From CAYRLZ01 sp964425275 (GTDB taxonomy: Bacteria > Hydrothermota > Tepidihabitantia > Tepidihabitantales > JBDRVQ01), in assembly GCA_964425275.1 (NCBI GenBank), contig CAYRLZ010000047.1:1-49284 (forward strand): DNA of 49,284 nt. The letters run 5' to 3'. The notes below the pieces were generated by a model, which searched no databases, was not told the origin of the DNA, and was given only the letters and a program-made list of their open reading frames with translations. This document shows positions 25,380 through 34,332 of the stretch, piece after piece (the first letter of the stretch is position 1; each line of letters starts with the position of its first letter). Position numbers and translations under genes: made by a program.

Positions 25380-25467
25380 TATCTTTCTTAAAAAATCAAA
25401 TAAGTTATGTTAAATCAAAGACTTAGGAGTAAAAATCGGACCTTGCAAACTATAACTATTGTTATAG
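25380..25467 (+). repeat. Conserved 60-nt block plus dyad following array 1
   Basis: The block 25380-25439 aligns without gaps to 39617-39676 (45 of 60 positions identical by hand count; shared words TATCTTT, AAAAATC, TAAGTT, AATCAA, GACTTAG, AAAAA, CGG). Ten bases later an inverted repeat CTATAAC-TATT-GTTATAG (25450-25467) is centred at the same distance from the block start as the different dyad of copy 2. It begins 227 nt after the first ATTAG core. Nature unknown. Confidence 0.75.
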
Positions 25468-25564
25468 AACTTTTGTTTGGGTAATTGACCGGAGGCAGAA
25501 GGAGATGTTAGAGAGGTATGAGGAGGGTGAAGAGATAAAGGATAGGGCTATCAAGATGGTGTAG
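25466..25564 (+). pseudogene. Short coding-like fragment of unknown origin
   Basis: An open stretch reads RTFVWVIDRRQKEMLERYEEG, then EEIKDRAIKMV and a TAG at 25562. Its composition looks protein-like, with an internal ATG25505 directly behind GGAG. There is no start upstream and no family I recognise. It may be the tail of a lost gene. The 25565-25733 spacer holds only a hairpin TTGGCT/AGCCAA (25707-25712 with 25719-25724). Confidence 0.25.
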
Positions 25565-25733
25565 GAATTCTTATTTCAAAAAAAGAAGGGATTATTTTTG
25601 ATGAAATTGAGAGAAAGTCAGTTTAATCTTCATTTTAACCGACTTCCGATTGACACTCCATACCCGTCTTTATCTCATCCAAAATTTTATTGTAATTAAA
25701 GCCTGATTGGCTCATTATAGCCAAATGAGAGTT

Positions 25734-25761
25734 TTGACTTTTAATTATATTTCCATATAAT
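25734..25761 (+). promoter_or_regulatory. Leaderless promoter of the CvpA-like gene
   Basis: TTGACT (25734-25739), 16-nt spacer, perfect TATAAT (25756-25761), then 6 nt to ATG25768. No ribosome site. A 6-bp hairpin (25707-25724) lies just upstream. Confidence 0.7.
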
Positions 25762-25767
25762 TTAGGA

Positions 25768-26337
25768 ATGGTTGACATAATTATTATGATTTTTTTCGTC
25801 AGCGGTTTTTTTGCCGGCATCAAGATGGGGTTTTTGAAAGGTATCTCCGGCCCCCTAGGGATTGTCTTAGGACTCTTCGTTGGCAGAAGGGTCTACCCCC
25901 ATCTTGTCCCTTACTTAAAAGATACCCGCCTGATGAAGATTATCATCTTTGTCATTATCACGATAATTGTTAGTCTGATTGTCATCAATTTAGGGAAGTT
26001 TCTCAGTAAACTTTTGCAGACCTTTTTGTTGAACTGGCTGGATAGTCTCTTAGGCGGGGTGTGGGGTTTTCTTTTAAGTTTCATCCTCTGCGGATTTTTG
26101 CTTCACCTCTGCCTACTCTTCTTTCCACCAACGAAACCAATGATTGAAGGTTCAAGACTTGCCCGAAAGGTCTTGACTTTCTGGTTTGCCGTTCCCTTCC
26201 CCAAACCCAAAGCACCGGATTCAAAACCACCGCCTGGGTTCCAGAAACAGAGGGCAGGATATCTAATACCTGAGCCAAAAAGAAATAACCGGGGAGGTTA
26301 TTCGGCTGAACCGCAGGGCAGAAATGGTAAGATTTGA
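25768..26337 (+). CDS. cvpA: CvpA-family membrane protein
   Basis: 189 residues. Four hydrophobic segments (about 2-14, 22-38, 51-73, 85-115) with the CvpA-like opening MVDIIIMIFFVSGFFAGIKMG and GxLKGISGPLG. The last ~55 residues are polar and rich in proline, lysine and arginine, perhaps cytoplasmic. The family was named for colicin V production and is linked to envelope homeostasis; molecular role unclear. It is likely co-transcribed with the tRNA-processing gene 35 nt downstream. Confidence 0.75.
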   Translation: MVDIIIMIFFVSGFFAGIKMGFLKGISGPLGIVLGLFVGRRVYPHLVPYLKDTRLMKIIIFVIITIIVSLIVINLGKFLSKLLQTFLLNWLDSLLGGVWGFLLSFILCGFLLHLCLLFFPPTKPMIEGSRLARKVLTFWFAVPFPKPKAPDSKPPPGFQKQRAGYLIPEPKRNNRGGYSAEPQGRNGKI

Positions 26338-26372
26338 CCCGGTTAGACCTCTTAAATAACTAAATATATTTT

Positions 26373-27839
26373 ATGATACCTCATAGCCATTTGCCAGAAA
26401 AAGAAACAAAACAGAAGACAGGTCTTTTGGAAAAAAGACTAAAGAACTTCTTTGCCACGCCCGTTCTCTCAAAACCGATTGCAACCATCGCCCAGATATT
26501 AAAGGATAAAGGTTTTTATTTAGTTGGCGGAACCGTTCGTGATATTCTGCTTAAAAGAAATCCCCTAGACTTTGATTTGGCGATCGAGGGAAAAGGGGAA
26601 AAGACCGCTTGGCTCTTTTCTCAGGCTTGCCGGGGGAAATTCATCCTCCTCTCGGAAATGGATGATGAAGCCCGGGTAGTGATTAAAAAAGAGCCGAGGA
26701 ACCTCACTTTTGACTTTAAGGGGATAGTCGGAAGAGATATCCGGGACGATTTAGCAGACCGGGATTTCACAATCAATGCTATCGCCTTTGGTCCATTGAA
26801 CGACCTAAATACCGCTTCCCTGGTTGACCCATTTTTTGGTTTGCGGGATATTAAGAAAGGGATAATCCGAACGGTTTCTCCCTTTGCCCTCCAAAAGGAC
26901 CCGAACCGTTGCCTCCGGGCCGTGAGATTTGCCCTGGAGTTAAATTTTAAGATAGAAAAAGACCTCTGGGAAAAGAGTAGGAATATTTCACTAGCCAATG
27001 TCGCCCGGGAGCGAATTGCTTATGAACTCCTCCGGATTTTAGCGGTCAATAACAGTTTTCCCTATATTAAAAAACTGATTGATATTGGAATCTTCCAACA
27101 AATCTTCCCAAGCGCCGGTTTCTTTTTCGGTGATAAAGAGACATTAAACCATTCCCTCGCCGCTTATAAAAAATTGGAGGCAATCTTAGGGGATAAAAAA
27201 GATACCCTCCATAAGTTCTTCCAAAGATTTAAGGAATGGAAGGAGTACCTCACTTCACCAGCCGTTCCTATTATCCTTAAATTATCCACTCTCTTTCATG
27301 ACCTGGCCAAACCCTGCACCCGACAGGAAGGTGAAGATGAGGTCCATTTTTATGGACACGACGCCTTAGGGGCAAAACTTATCTTCCAGTCATTAAAAGA
27401 AGAGATTGCCCTAGCCAATAAATTATCGGAGAGGGTGAAAAAACTTGTCCTCTACCATATGCGCTTGCATCTTCTCACTACCCGCTCAAAAGAGATTACT
27501 CCCCGGGCGATGCGCCGCTTCTTGCGGGATTTGGGTGAAGATGCCATCGGCTTAATGGCCATTACCTGTGCCGATGGCTACGCGACTGCCCGGAAGACAA
27601 AACACCTCCAAACGGCGATTAAAAAGATTATTGAATTCAAGCGGGAGGAAGAGAAGAAAAAGAATATAAAAAGACTGGTCACCGGCTATGATTTGATTGA
27701 CTTAGGGCTCAAACCCGGACCGCTCTTTAAGAAGATATTGAGCGAGATTGAAGAACTCTCCTTAGAGGAGAAGATAAGGACAAAGGAAGAAGGGATAGAA
27801 TATGTTAGAAGAAATTATATATTTTCCCCAAGGAGTTAA
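26373..27839 (+). CDS. CCA tRNA nucleotidyltransferase / poly(A) polymerase family with HD domain
   Basis: 488-residue class II nucleotidyltransferase. The head domain has YLVGGTVRDILLKR and the metal-binding DFDLAIEG, then RDIRDDLADRDFTINAIA and the RNA-binding helix PNRCLRAVRFALE. A C-terminal HD domain (LFHDLAKP, HDALGAKLI) is typical of bacterial CCA-adding enzymes that also trim 2',3'-cyclic ends. It is either the CCA-adding enzyme or a poly(A) polymerase; sequence alone does not separate them. No ribosome site precedes ATG26373; TATATT sits 2 nt upstream, without a clear -35. Confidence 0.85.
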   Translation: MIPHSHLPEKETKQKTGLLEKRLKNFFATPVLSKPIATIAQILKDKGFYLVGGTVRDILLKRNPLDFDLAIEGKGEKTAWLFSQACRGKFILLSEMDDEARVVIKKEPRNLTFDFKGIVGRDIRDDLADRDFTINAIAFGPLNDLNTASLVDPFFGLRDIKKGIIRTVSPFALQKDPNRCLRAVRFALELNFKIEKDLWEKSRNISLANVARERIAYELLRILAVNNSFPYIKKLIDIGIFQQIFPSAGFFFGDKETLNHSLAAYKKLEAILGDKKDTLHKFFQRFKEWKEYLTSPAVPIILKLSTLFHDLAKPCTRQEGEDEVHFYGHDALGAKLIFQSLKEEIALANKLSERVKKLVLYHMRLHLLTTRSKEITPRAMRRFLRDLGEDAIGLMAITCADGYATARKTKHLQTAIKKIIEFKREEEKKKNIKRLVTGYDLIDLGLKPGPLFKKILSEIEELSLEEKIRTKEEGIEYVRRNYIFSPRS

Positions 27840-27888
27840 TCGGTTCTTCCGCGTTTTTCTCTAAAAAAGATTATGCAATAATAAAAAG

Positions 27889-28065
27889 ATGATTAAAACG
27901 ATTAAAAAAACAAACGATGCCGGCGATTATCGCTGGAATCGCTATTTTCTCTTTTTATCGCTGACATCATTTATTTTAAAAGGCTCACGCCTTACTGCTC
28001 GGCAGGGAGGCACTACCTTGCAGGGACGAAGTCCAAGTTCTAACTCCAGCAATATACCAAAATAA
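27889..28065 (+). other. Inverted-repeat-rich spacer with a small open frame
   Basis: A 58-codon frame runs from ATG27889 to TAA28063 but has no ribosome site and low-complexity content (AGDYRWNRYFLFLSLTS then a Ser/Gly/Arg-rich end), so I do not call a gene. The DNA is full of dyads: CCGGCGATTATCGCTGG (27920-27936), AGGC/GCCT (27980-27989), CTGC/GCAG, GGAC/GTCC and CCAGCA/TGCTGG, the last abutting the AAGGAGG site of the next gene. Its words AACGATGCCGGCGAT (27913-27927) and CTTTTTATCGCTG (27951-27963) recur in the 38.7-kb spacer. Confidence 0.4.
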
Positions 28066-28085
28066 GTGCTGGGTAAGGAGGAGAT

Positions 28086-29651
28086 ATGCTCTTAATGATT
28101 GCCCTTTTATTTAATTTAACGGTTGAACCAAAGATTACATCGGTCGTTGTCTATCCGGACCGGGCACTCATCACCCGAAGCGCATCCTTGGAACTTTCCG
28201 GAGAAACCGAGGTTGTAATCCCCAATCTTACTGGATTCTTGGATGAGCGGAGTGTCCGAATAAGGGGGGAAGGCTTAATTATCGGTGAGGTAAAAGTGAG
28301 AAGGGGATATGTCGAAAAACCAGCCCCGGACATCGTTGAACTGGAAAGACAAATCAAAGAATTAGAAGAGAAAATAAAAGAGAAAGATAATGAGCAGGAA
28401 ATATTAAAAGCCAAAGGGGATTTCTTAAATTCAATAAAACTCGGCACACCGGAGATAATCGCTAAGGAACTACGGGAAGGAAAAATTTCACCGAGCGCCT
28501 GGCGCGATGCGCTAAACTTTTTGGGCACCGAATATTCCCAATTGAAGTCATCATTACAAAAAGTGGAAAGGGAGAAAGAGGAATTGAATAAGAAGTTGAC
28601 CGCGTTAAAAAAGGAACTTCAGGATAAAAGGGCGCTGGTTGAGAATAAGAAAGAGATTACCTTCCGGGTGGCCGCCCAAAAAACTGAGCGGTGTAAGATA
28701 GAGATTGAGTATCTCGTCTTGGGGGAAGTTTTCTGGTTACCAATTTATGAGATATATTCGGCGCTGGCCGAGAATTCCGCCTCCCTTTTCTTTTATGCCC
28801 GGGTCTGGCAGAGAACCGGTGAAGATTGGGAAGGGGTTAATATGAATATCTCAACCATCCGTCCCGAACAATATGTGGGACTACCTGAAACCTATCCTTG
28901 GTATGTAGACTTGATTGAAGAAATCCCGCTCGCCCATCCAGGAAATTTCCAAATGGAAAAGGGGGCAGTGATGCCGGAACCACTTCTTTCCGGAACCGAG
29001 GCAACCGAAGCGGTCAAAAGAATTGAGACCGGAATTTCCCTCCATTACTCCTTACCCGGAAAGGTGAACTTAAAATCCGGCGAAGTGGCAAAACGGTTTC
29101 TCATCTCTTCGGTAAAATTGCCCCTCCGATATGAATTCTTCTCCTTTCCGAAATTAGTGGAAAAGGTTTTTATGAAAGGACGTTTATTTAATAATACCGA
29201 AAGTGTCTTCCTCGGCGGTGAAACGGATACCTACATCGGCTCCGAATATACCGGAAGGATTACCATCCCGGATTGGACACCGGAGGAAACCTTGGATATA
29301 AACTTTGGCACCGATGAACGGGTTAAGATAAAAAGAGAACCGGTCAAAATCTTTACCGCAAAAGTCGGTGGTTTATTTGGTAAAAGGGAGAAGAAGGAAT
29401 TTTTATACCGGCTGACACTAGAAAATCACCGCCCAACCAATATCAAGTTCTCTATCTTAGACCAGTATCCAATCTCCCGGCACAGTGATATCGTTGTGAA
29501 GGTGAATCGAATATATCCGAAAGAATTTGAGGAAGATAAAGAACAGGGGACAATAACCTGGAAAGGGGAGTTGGCGCCCGGCAAGAAGCAGACCTTTGAG
29601 TTAGGGTTTAGTGTTGAATATCCGAGGGGGAAAAGGATTTCCGGATTGTAA
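28086..29651 (+). CDS. MuiA-like DUF4139 protein
   Basis: 521 residues. A short hydrophobic start (MLLMIALLFNLTVEP) is followed by the N-terminal domain SVVVYPDRALITRSASL, the mark of the mucoidy-inhibitor (MuiA)/DUF4140-DUF4139 family, then a coiled coil at about 80-195 and the beta-rich DUF4139 domain. Probably exported or envelope-associated; biochemical function unknown. AAGGAGG lies 6 nt before ATG28086, next to the CCAGCA/TGCTGG hairpin, which could mask it. Confidence 0.8.
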   Translation: MLLMIALLFNLTVEPKITSVVVYPDRALITRSASLELSGETEVVIPNLTGFLDERSVRIRGEGLIIGEVKVRRGYVEKPAPDIVELERQIKELEEKIKEKDNEQEILKAKGDFLNSIKLGTPEIIAKELREGKISPSAWRDALNFLGTEYSQLKSSLQKVEREKEELNKKLTALKKELQDKRALVENKKEITFRVAAQKTERCKIEIEYLVLGEVFWLPIYEIYSALAENSASLFFYARVWQRTGEDWEGVNMNISTIRPEQYVGLPETYPWYVDLIEEIPLAHPGNFQMEKGAVMPEPLLSGTEATEAVKRIETGISLHYSLPGKVNLKSGEVAKRFLISSVKLPLRYEFFSFPKLVEKVFMKGRLFNNTESVFLGGETDTYIGSEYTGRITIPDWTPEETLDINFGTDERVKIKREPVKIFTAKVGGLFGKREKKEFLYRLTLENHRPTNIKFSILDQYPISRHSDIVVKVNRIYPKEFEEDKEQGTITWKGELAPGKKQTFELGFSVEYPRGKRISGL

Positions 29652-29684
29652 GATACCTAATCAGCCGGCAATTCTTGGACGGAT

Positions 29685-30941
29685 ATGATAACCGTCATTG
29701 GTGGTGGTCTCGCCGGAACCGAAGCCGCCTACCAGATAGCCAAGAGGGGAATAAAGGTCCGGCTCTTTGAGCAGAGACCAAAGAATTATACCCCGGCTCA
29801 TAAGAGCGCCGATTTAGCCGAACTGGTCTGCTCCAATTCCCTAAAATCAACTGAGTTAACTAATGCCCACGGTCAATTAAAGGAAGAACTAAAAATCTTA
29901 GATTCCGTAATCCTCAGGTTTGCTTATAAGAATCAGATTCCCGGAGGAAAGGCACTGGTCGTGGACCGAGAAGCCTTTGCCCGGGATATAACCGATTTTA
30001 TCACCAATTTCCCCAATATTGAGGTAATAAGAGAAATAGTTAAAGAAATCCCGGACGGCATCGTTATCCTAACGAGCGGTCCGCTTACTACCGAAGACCT
30101 GGCAAAAAATATCGCGACCTTCTTCGGTGAAGAAAATCTCTATTTCTATGATGCCATCTCCCCAATCATCGCTTATGATTCAATTGATAAAGAGAAAATC
30201 TTTTTTGCCTCCCGTTATGGAAAAGGGAGAGATTATCTGAACTGCCCGATGACAAAAGAAGAGTATGAAAATTTTTACTCGGCATTAATAACCGCTGAAA
30301 CATTTCCCCTCCACCCCTTTGAAGAAGAAAAATATTTTGAAGGCTGTCTGCCAATTGAAGAGATGGCTAAAAGGGGGAAAGAGACGCTACTTTTTGGTCC
30401 AATGAAGCCGGTCGGCTTAATTGACCCAAAGACCCAAAAAAGACCTTATGCCTGTGTCCAGTTAAGGAGAGAAAATGTTGAAGGGACGATGTTTAATATC
30501 GTTGGCTTTCAGACGAAATTGAAGATTAAAGAACAAAAAAGGGTCTTTCGGATGATTCCCGGATTAGAGAAGGCAGAATTTTTAAGATACGGCAGTGTCC
30601 ATCGGAATACCTTTATCAATTCACCAAAGTGCCTCTGCCCGACATTACAGGCAAAGAAGAACAAGAACCTCTTCGTTGCCGGACAACTTACCGGGGTTGA
30701 AGGTTATGTTGAATCAACCGCGATGGGACTGGTAGCGGGGATAAACGCCGTTCGGTTATTTAAGGGAGAAAAGCCTTTAATATTCCCGGAGGAGACAATG
30801 ATTGGTGCCTTGATCAAATATATCACGACCCCGAAGCAAAACTTCCAACCAATCAATGCCAATTTTGGGCTCCTCCCTTTTGGCTTTAAGGAGCAATGGT
30901 CGGAAAACCTTCTCCGAATTAGCCGGCGCCTGACGGGATGA
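29685..30941 (+). CDS. trmFO: Methylenetetrahydrofolate-tRNA-(uracil-5-)-methyltransferase
   Basis: FAD/folate-dependent enzyme making m5U54 in the tRNA T-loop. It starts MITVIGGGLAGTEAAYQIAKRG (dinucleotide-binding GxGxxG-type site), with TPAHKSADLAELVCSNSLKS, PMKPVGLIDP and GQLTGVEGYVESTAMGLVAG characteristic of TrmFO and setting it apart from GidA/MnmG. 418 residues, a normal length. 33 nt behind the MuiA-like gene. Confidence 0.95.
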   Translation: MITVIGGGLAGTEAAYQIAKRGIKVRLFEQRPKNYTPAHKSADLAELVCSNSLKSTELTNAHGQLKEELKILDSVILRFAYKNQIPGGKALVVDREAFARDITDFITNFPNIEVIREIVKEIPDGIVILTSGPLTTEDLAKNIATFFGEENLYFYDAISPIIAYDSIDKEKIFFASRYGKGRDYLNCPMTKEEYENFYSALITAETFPLHPFEEEKYFEGCLPIEEMAKRGKETLLFGPMKPVGLIDPKTQKRPYACVQLRRENVEGTMFNIVGFQTKLKIKEQKRVFRMIPGLEKAEFLRYGSVHRNTFINSPKCLCPTLQAKKNKNLFVAGQLTGVEGYVESTAMGLVAGINAVRLFKGEKPLIFPEETMIGALIKYITTPKQNFQPINANFGLLPFGFKEQWSENLLRISRRLTG

Positions 30942-30977
30942 GGATAAGTTTGGACTGTGGTGTGGGTGTGGACCTAG

Positions 30978-31005
30978 TTGACTTTTTTTTATCTTCTTAT
31001 AAAAT
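30978..31005 (+). promoter_or_regulatory. Leaderless promoter of gyrB
   Basis: TTGACT (30978-30983), 16-nt spacer, TAAAAT (31000-31005), then 5 nt to ATG31011; no ribosome site in between. Confidence 0.65.
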
Positions 31006-31010
31006 AAGAG

Positions 31011-32903
31011 ATGGCAGAAGTCTATGATGCAAAAGAGATACATATCCTAAAAGGTTTGGAAGCGGTCCGTCGCCGACCGGCAATGTATATCGGTGATATC
31101 GGCGTCCGCGGGCTCCATCACCTCCTTAACGAAGTTATTGATAACTCAGTAGATGAGGCGCTCGCTGGGTTTGCCACTACAATTGATGTGACCCTCCATA
31201 AAAACCATTCGGTCTCGGTTGAAGATAATGGCCGGGGTATTCCGGTTGATATCCATCCGACGGAAAAGAAGCCTGGTCTGGAGGTGGTTATGACAATGCT
31301 CCACACCGGGGCTAAGTTTGAAGGAAAGATTTATCGGATTGCCGGTGGACTCCATGGTGTTGGGGTCTCAGTCGTCAACGCCCTATCCGAATATCTTGAA
31401 GCCTATGTCTATCGGGAGGGAAAGATTTATTATCAGAGATACGAAAGAGGCGAGACAAAAACACCGCTTTTGATTAAAGGTAAGACCCAGAAACAAGGCA
31501 CCCGGATTACATTTCAACCGGACCGCAAGATTTTTAAGAAGATTGAATTGGATTATGATATGGTGGCGATGCGCTTGCGAGAATTAGCCTACCTGGTTCC
31601 AACCCTTAAAATATCTCTAAGGGACGAAAGAAGCGGTAAGGAAGACCTCTTTCATTTCCCGGGTGGTTTACTAGAATTCCTGAAGTTTCTTGATGAAGGG
31701 CGGCAGAGGCTTCATAAGCCATTTTATTTTAAGAAGCCAAAGGATAACTTAGAGATTGAAGTCGCTTTCCAGTATAATGACTCTTTCTTGGAGAATATCT
31801 TTTCCTTTGCCAATACGATAAACACCCATGAGGGAGGAACCCACCTCTCAGGATTTAAGGCCGGACTCACCCGAACTTTAAGCGAATACGCCCGGAAAAA
31901 TAATCTCCTGAAAGAAGGACTGGAGATTATTGGTGAAGATACCCGAGAGGGAATAACGGCAATCGTTTCGGTAAAAATCCCTGACCCCCAATTTGAAGGA
32001 CAGACGAAGACAAAATTGGGAAATAGTGAAGTGAAGAGTATTGTTGAGTCTCTCCTGCAAGAGAAACTATCCGTCTTCTTAGAAGAGAACCCCCGGGTTG
32101 CCAATATTATTATGAACAAAGTGATGCAAGCGGCAAAATCCCGGGAGGCGGCTAAGAAGGCAAGAGAACTGGCAAGAAGGAGAAACCTCTTGGAATCAGA
32201 CACCCTGCCGGGAAAATTAGCCGACTGTGCCACCGATAACCCCGATGAAGCGGAAATTTATATCGTGGAAGGTGATTCGGCCGGCGGTTCGGCGAAACAA
32301 GGAAGGGATAGAAGGTTCCAAGCCATTCTGCCCCTGCGCGGAAAAATTCTGAATGTAGAAAAATCGGGTTTAAATAAAACCCTGGCTAATGAAGAGATAA
32401 GGACAATCATCTCCGCCATCGGCACCGGTATCGGCGAAGAGGACTTTACCCCGGAAAAGGTCCGTTATAAAAAGATAATAATTATGGCCGATGCCGATGT
32501 TGACGGTAGCCATATCAAAACCCTTCTTCTCACATTCTTCTATCGGTTTATGCGCCCCCTTATTGAATTGGGCTATATCTATATCGCCATGCCTCCTTTA
32601 TATCGGATTAAAATCGGCAAGGAAGAGCACTACCTCTATACCGAAGAGGAGAAGAATAAATTCCTGAAAAAAGGAAAGGAGCAAAAGGTTGAAATTCAGC
32701 GGTATAAAGGTCTGGGCGAAATGAACCCCTTGCAACTCTGGGAGACGACGATGAACCCAGAGCGACGGATATTAAAAAAGGTAAAATTAGAAGATGCCGC
32801 GGAAGCCGATCGAATATTCTCTCTCTTAATGGGTGAAATGGTTGAGGCGAGAAGGGAATTTATTGAAAAGAATGCACGCTTGGTTGAAAACCTGGATATC
32901 TAA
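31011..32903 (+). CDS. gyrB: DNA gyrase subunit B
   Basis: ATPase subunit of type IIA topoisomerase, 630 residues. GHKL ATPase motifs: EVIDNSVDEA, EDNGRGIPVDIHP, GGLHGVGVSVVNALS; transducer QTKTKLGNSE; Toprim EGDSAGGSAKQGRDRRFQA with PLRGKILNVEK and the metal-binding DADVDGSHI; C-terminal QRYKGLGEMNPLQLWETTM. The length lacks the ~170-residue insert of enterobacterial GyrB. ParE is possible in principle, but the Toprim context and length favour GyrB. gyrA is not in the window. Confidence 0.93.
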   Translation: MAEVYDAKEIHILKGLEAVRRRPAMYIGDIGVRGLHHLLNEVIDNSVDEALAGFATTIDVTLHKNHSVSVEDNGRGIPVDIHPTEKKPGLEVVMTMLHTGAKFEGKIYRIAGGLHGVGVSVVNALSEYLEAYVYREGKIYYQRYERGETKTPLLIKGKTQKQGTRITFQPDRKIFKKIELDYDMVAMRLRELAYLVPTLKISLRDERSGKEDLFHFPGGLLEFLKFLDEGRQRLHKPFYFKKPKDNLEIEVAFQYNDSFLENIFSFANTINTHEGGTHLSGFKAGLTRTLSEYARKNNLLKEGLEIIGEDTREGITAIVSVKIPDPQFEGQTKTKLGNSEVKSIVESLLQEKLSVFLEENPRVANIIMNKVMQAAKSREAAKKARELARRRNLLESDTLPGKLADCATDNPDEAEIYIVEGDSAGGSAKQGRDRRFQAILPLRGKILNVEKSGLNKTLANEEIRTIISAIGTGIGEEDFTPEKVRYKKIIIMADADVDGSHIKTLLLTFFYRFMRPLIELGYIYIAMPPLYRIKIGKEEHYLYTEEEKNKFLKKGKEQKVEIQRYKGLGEMNPLQLWETTMNPERRILKKVKLEDAAEADRIFSLLMGEMVEARREFIEKNARLVENLDI

Positions 32904-33023
32904 TTTTAAACCACTACCAATTCCAAGATACCGAAAAATACAAATCTCTACTCTTTTATATCTTTCGGAAGGATTTCACTCGCCTAATTATTAGCCCCAG
33001 GGATTTATCTTTGCTTCTTAACC

Positions 33024-34256
33024 TTACATAACGCCGCGCTGACCGAAACCCGAGAGAATTGACATATAGGGCATAATCACCGCGATAATCAGGAATACCA
33101 CCGCCACACCCATAAAGAGAATGATAATCGGTTCAATCATCCCGGTTAAATTCTTCACCGCATATTCTACCTCACCATCATAATAGTCGGAGACCTGACG
33201 TAACATATCATCCAGAGCGCCCGATTCTTCACCGGTTGCCACCATTTGCACAACCATTGGTGGGAAGACCCCACTTTCTCTCATCGGCGTCGCAATCCCC
33301 CTTCCCCGACGCACATTCTCGGCAATATTGTCAATGTGCGAGGCGAGATAGGCATTTCCGACGGTCTTGGATACGAGGGCCAGACTGCGCAGGATGGGCA
33401 GACCGGTTCGGTCCAGGGTCTCAAACATCCGGGCGAAACGGGACATTGTCAGATTAAAGGTTATCTTACCAAATACCGGAATTCGGAGTTTAACCCTATC
33501 CCACCATAATCTCCCCTCTTTACTCCGGGTGAAGAGATAGAAGAGAATACCCAAAATGGCGATGAGCAGAAACCCGAATAACCAAAATCGCTGAGAAAAA
33601 TTAACAAAGGCAATAAGGATCCGGGTAGGCGTTGGTATTTTTGTGCCGACACTGGTTAAAAGCATAATAAATTTCGGTAGAACAAAAGTGGCAATAACCA
33701 CAACCGCAATAAGAAAACCAACCATTAGGATTATCGGATACCGCATAGCGCTTTGCACATCGCTCTTTAATCGCCTTTCATGTTCCAGAAGGTCACCAAG
33801 GCGGGTTAAGATTTCATCAAGCACACCGCCGGTCTCACCGGCCCAGACCGAGTTGACATATAAATCTTTGAATATCCGGGGGTGTTTGGCCATCGCCTGG
33901 GAAAGGGAAGCACCACCCATCAGGTCTTTTCTAATCATATCCAGAGCCTTGGCCAGGGTCTTATTTCGGGTCTGTGCCTGAAGCGCGCCAATAGTTGAGA
34001 GCATCGGCAGACCAGCCCGGTGTAAGGTAACAAATTGTCGGGTAAAGTTTATCAGGTCAATAAGTTTTACCCTCCCACCAAAGAGTGGACCAAGATTTAT
34101 TGAGACCGGCGCTCTCGCCTTCTCTTCCTTTATGGAAATTGGGATATATCCCAGGCGGTCCAGGTTTTCCAAAACCGAGGCGGTATCAGTGCCTTCCAAA
34201 GTTCCTTGGATAATCTTTCCGGTATTATCCCTTACCCGATACTTAAATAAAGGCAT
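33024..34256 (-). CDS. pilC: Type IV pilus assembly / type II secretion inner-membrane protein PilC (GspF)
   Basis: 410 residues with the twin GspF domains: N-terminal copy LINFTRQFVTLHRAGLPML ... GGVLDEILTRLGDLLEHE, and second copy FARMFETLDRTGLPILRSL ... SGALDDMLRQVSDYY, separated and followed by membrane helices (IILMVGFLIAVVVIATFVLP; IIILFMGVAVVFLIIAVIMP). It anchors the pilus ATPase in the inner membrane. AAGGAG lies before the ATG. It follows pilB by 76 nt on the same strand. Confidence 0.92.
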   Translation of the reverse strand: MPLFKYRVRDNTGKIIQGTLEGTDTASVLENLDRLGYIPISIKEEKARAPVSINLGPLFGGRVKLIDLINFTRQFVTLHRAGLPMLSTIGALQAQTRNKTLAKALDMIRKDLMGGASLSQAMAKHPRIFKDLYVNSVWAGETGGVLDEILTRLGDLLEHERRLKSDVQSAMRYPIILMVGFLIAVVVIATFVLPKFIMLLTSVGTKIPTPTRILIAFVNFSQRFWLFGFLLIAILGILFYLFTRSKEGRLWWDRVKLRIPVFGKITFNLTMSRFARMFETLDRTGLPILRSLALVSKTVGNAYLASHIDNIAENVRRGRGIATPMRESGVFPPMVVQMVATGEESGALDDMLRQVSDYYDGEVEYAVKNLTGMIEPIIILFMGVAVVFLIIAVIMPYMSILSGFGQRGVM

Positions 34257-34332
34257 ATCTACCTCTCCTTAAACTACCTTATAATTAGAGGATGCCACCT
34301 CTTGATATCTTCAACCTTTTCAATTCAATTTC

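Noticed and set aside
32925..32982. CCGAAA/TTTCGG inverted repeat between gyrB and pilC as a terminator
   Set aside because: Loop of about 26 nt and no T run on either side; too weak.
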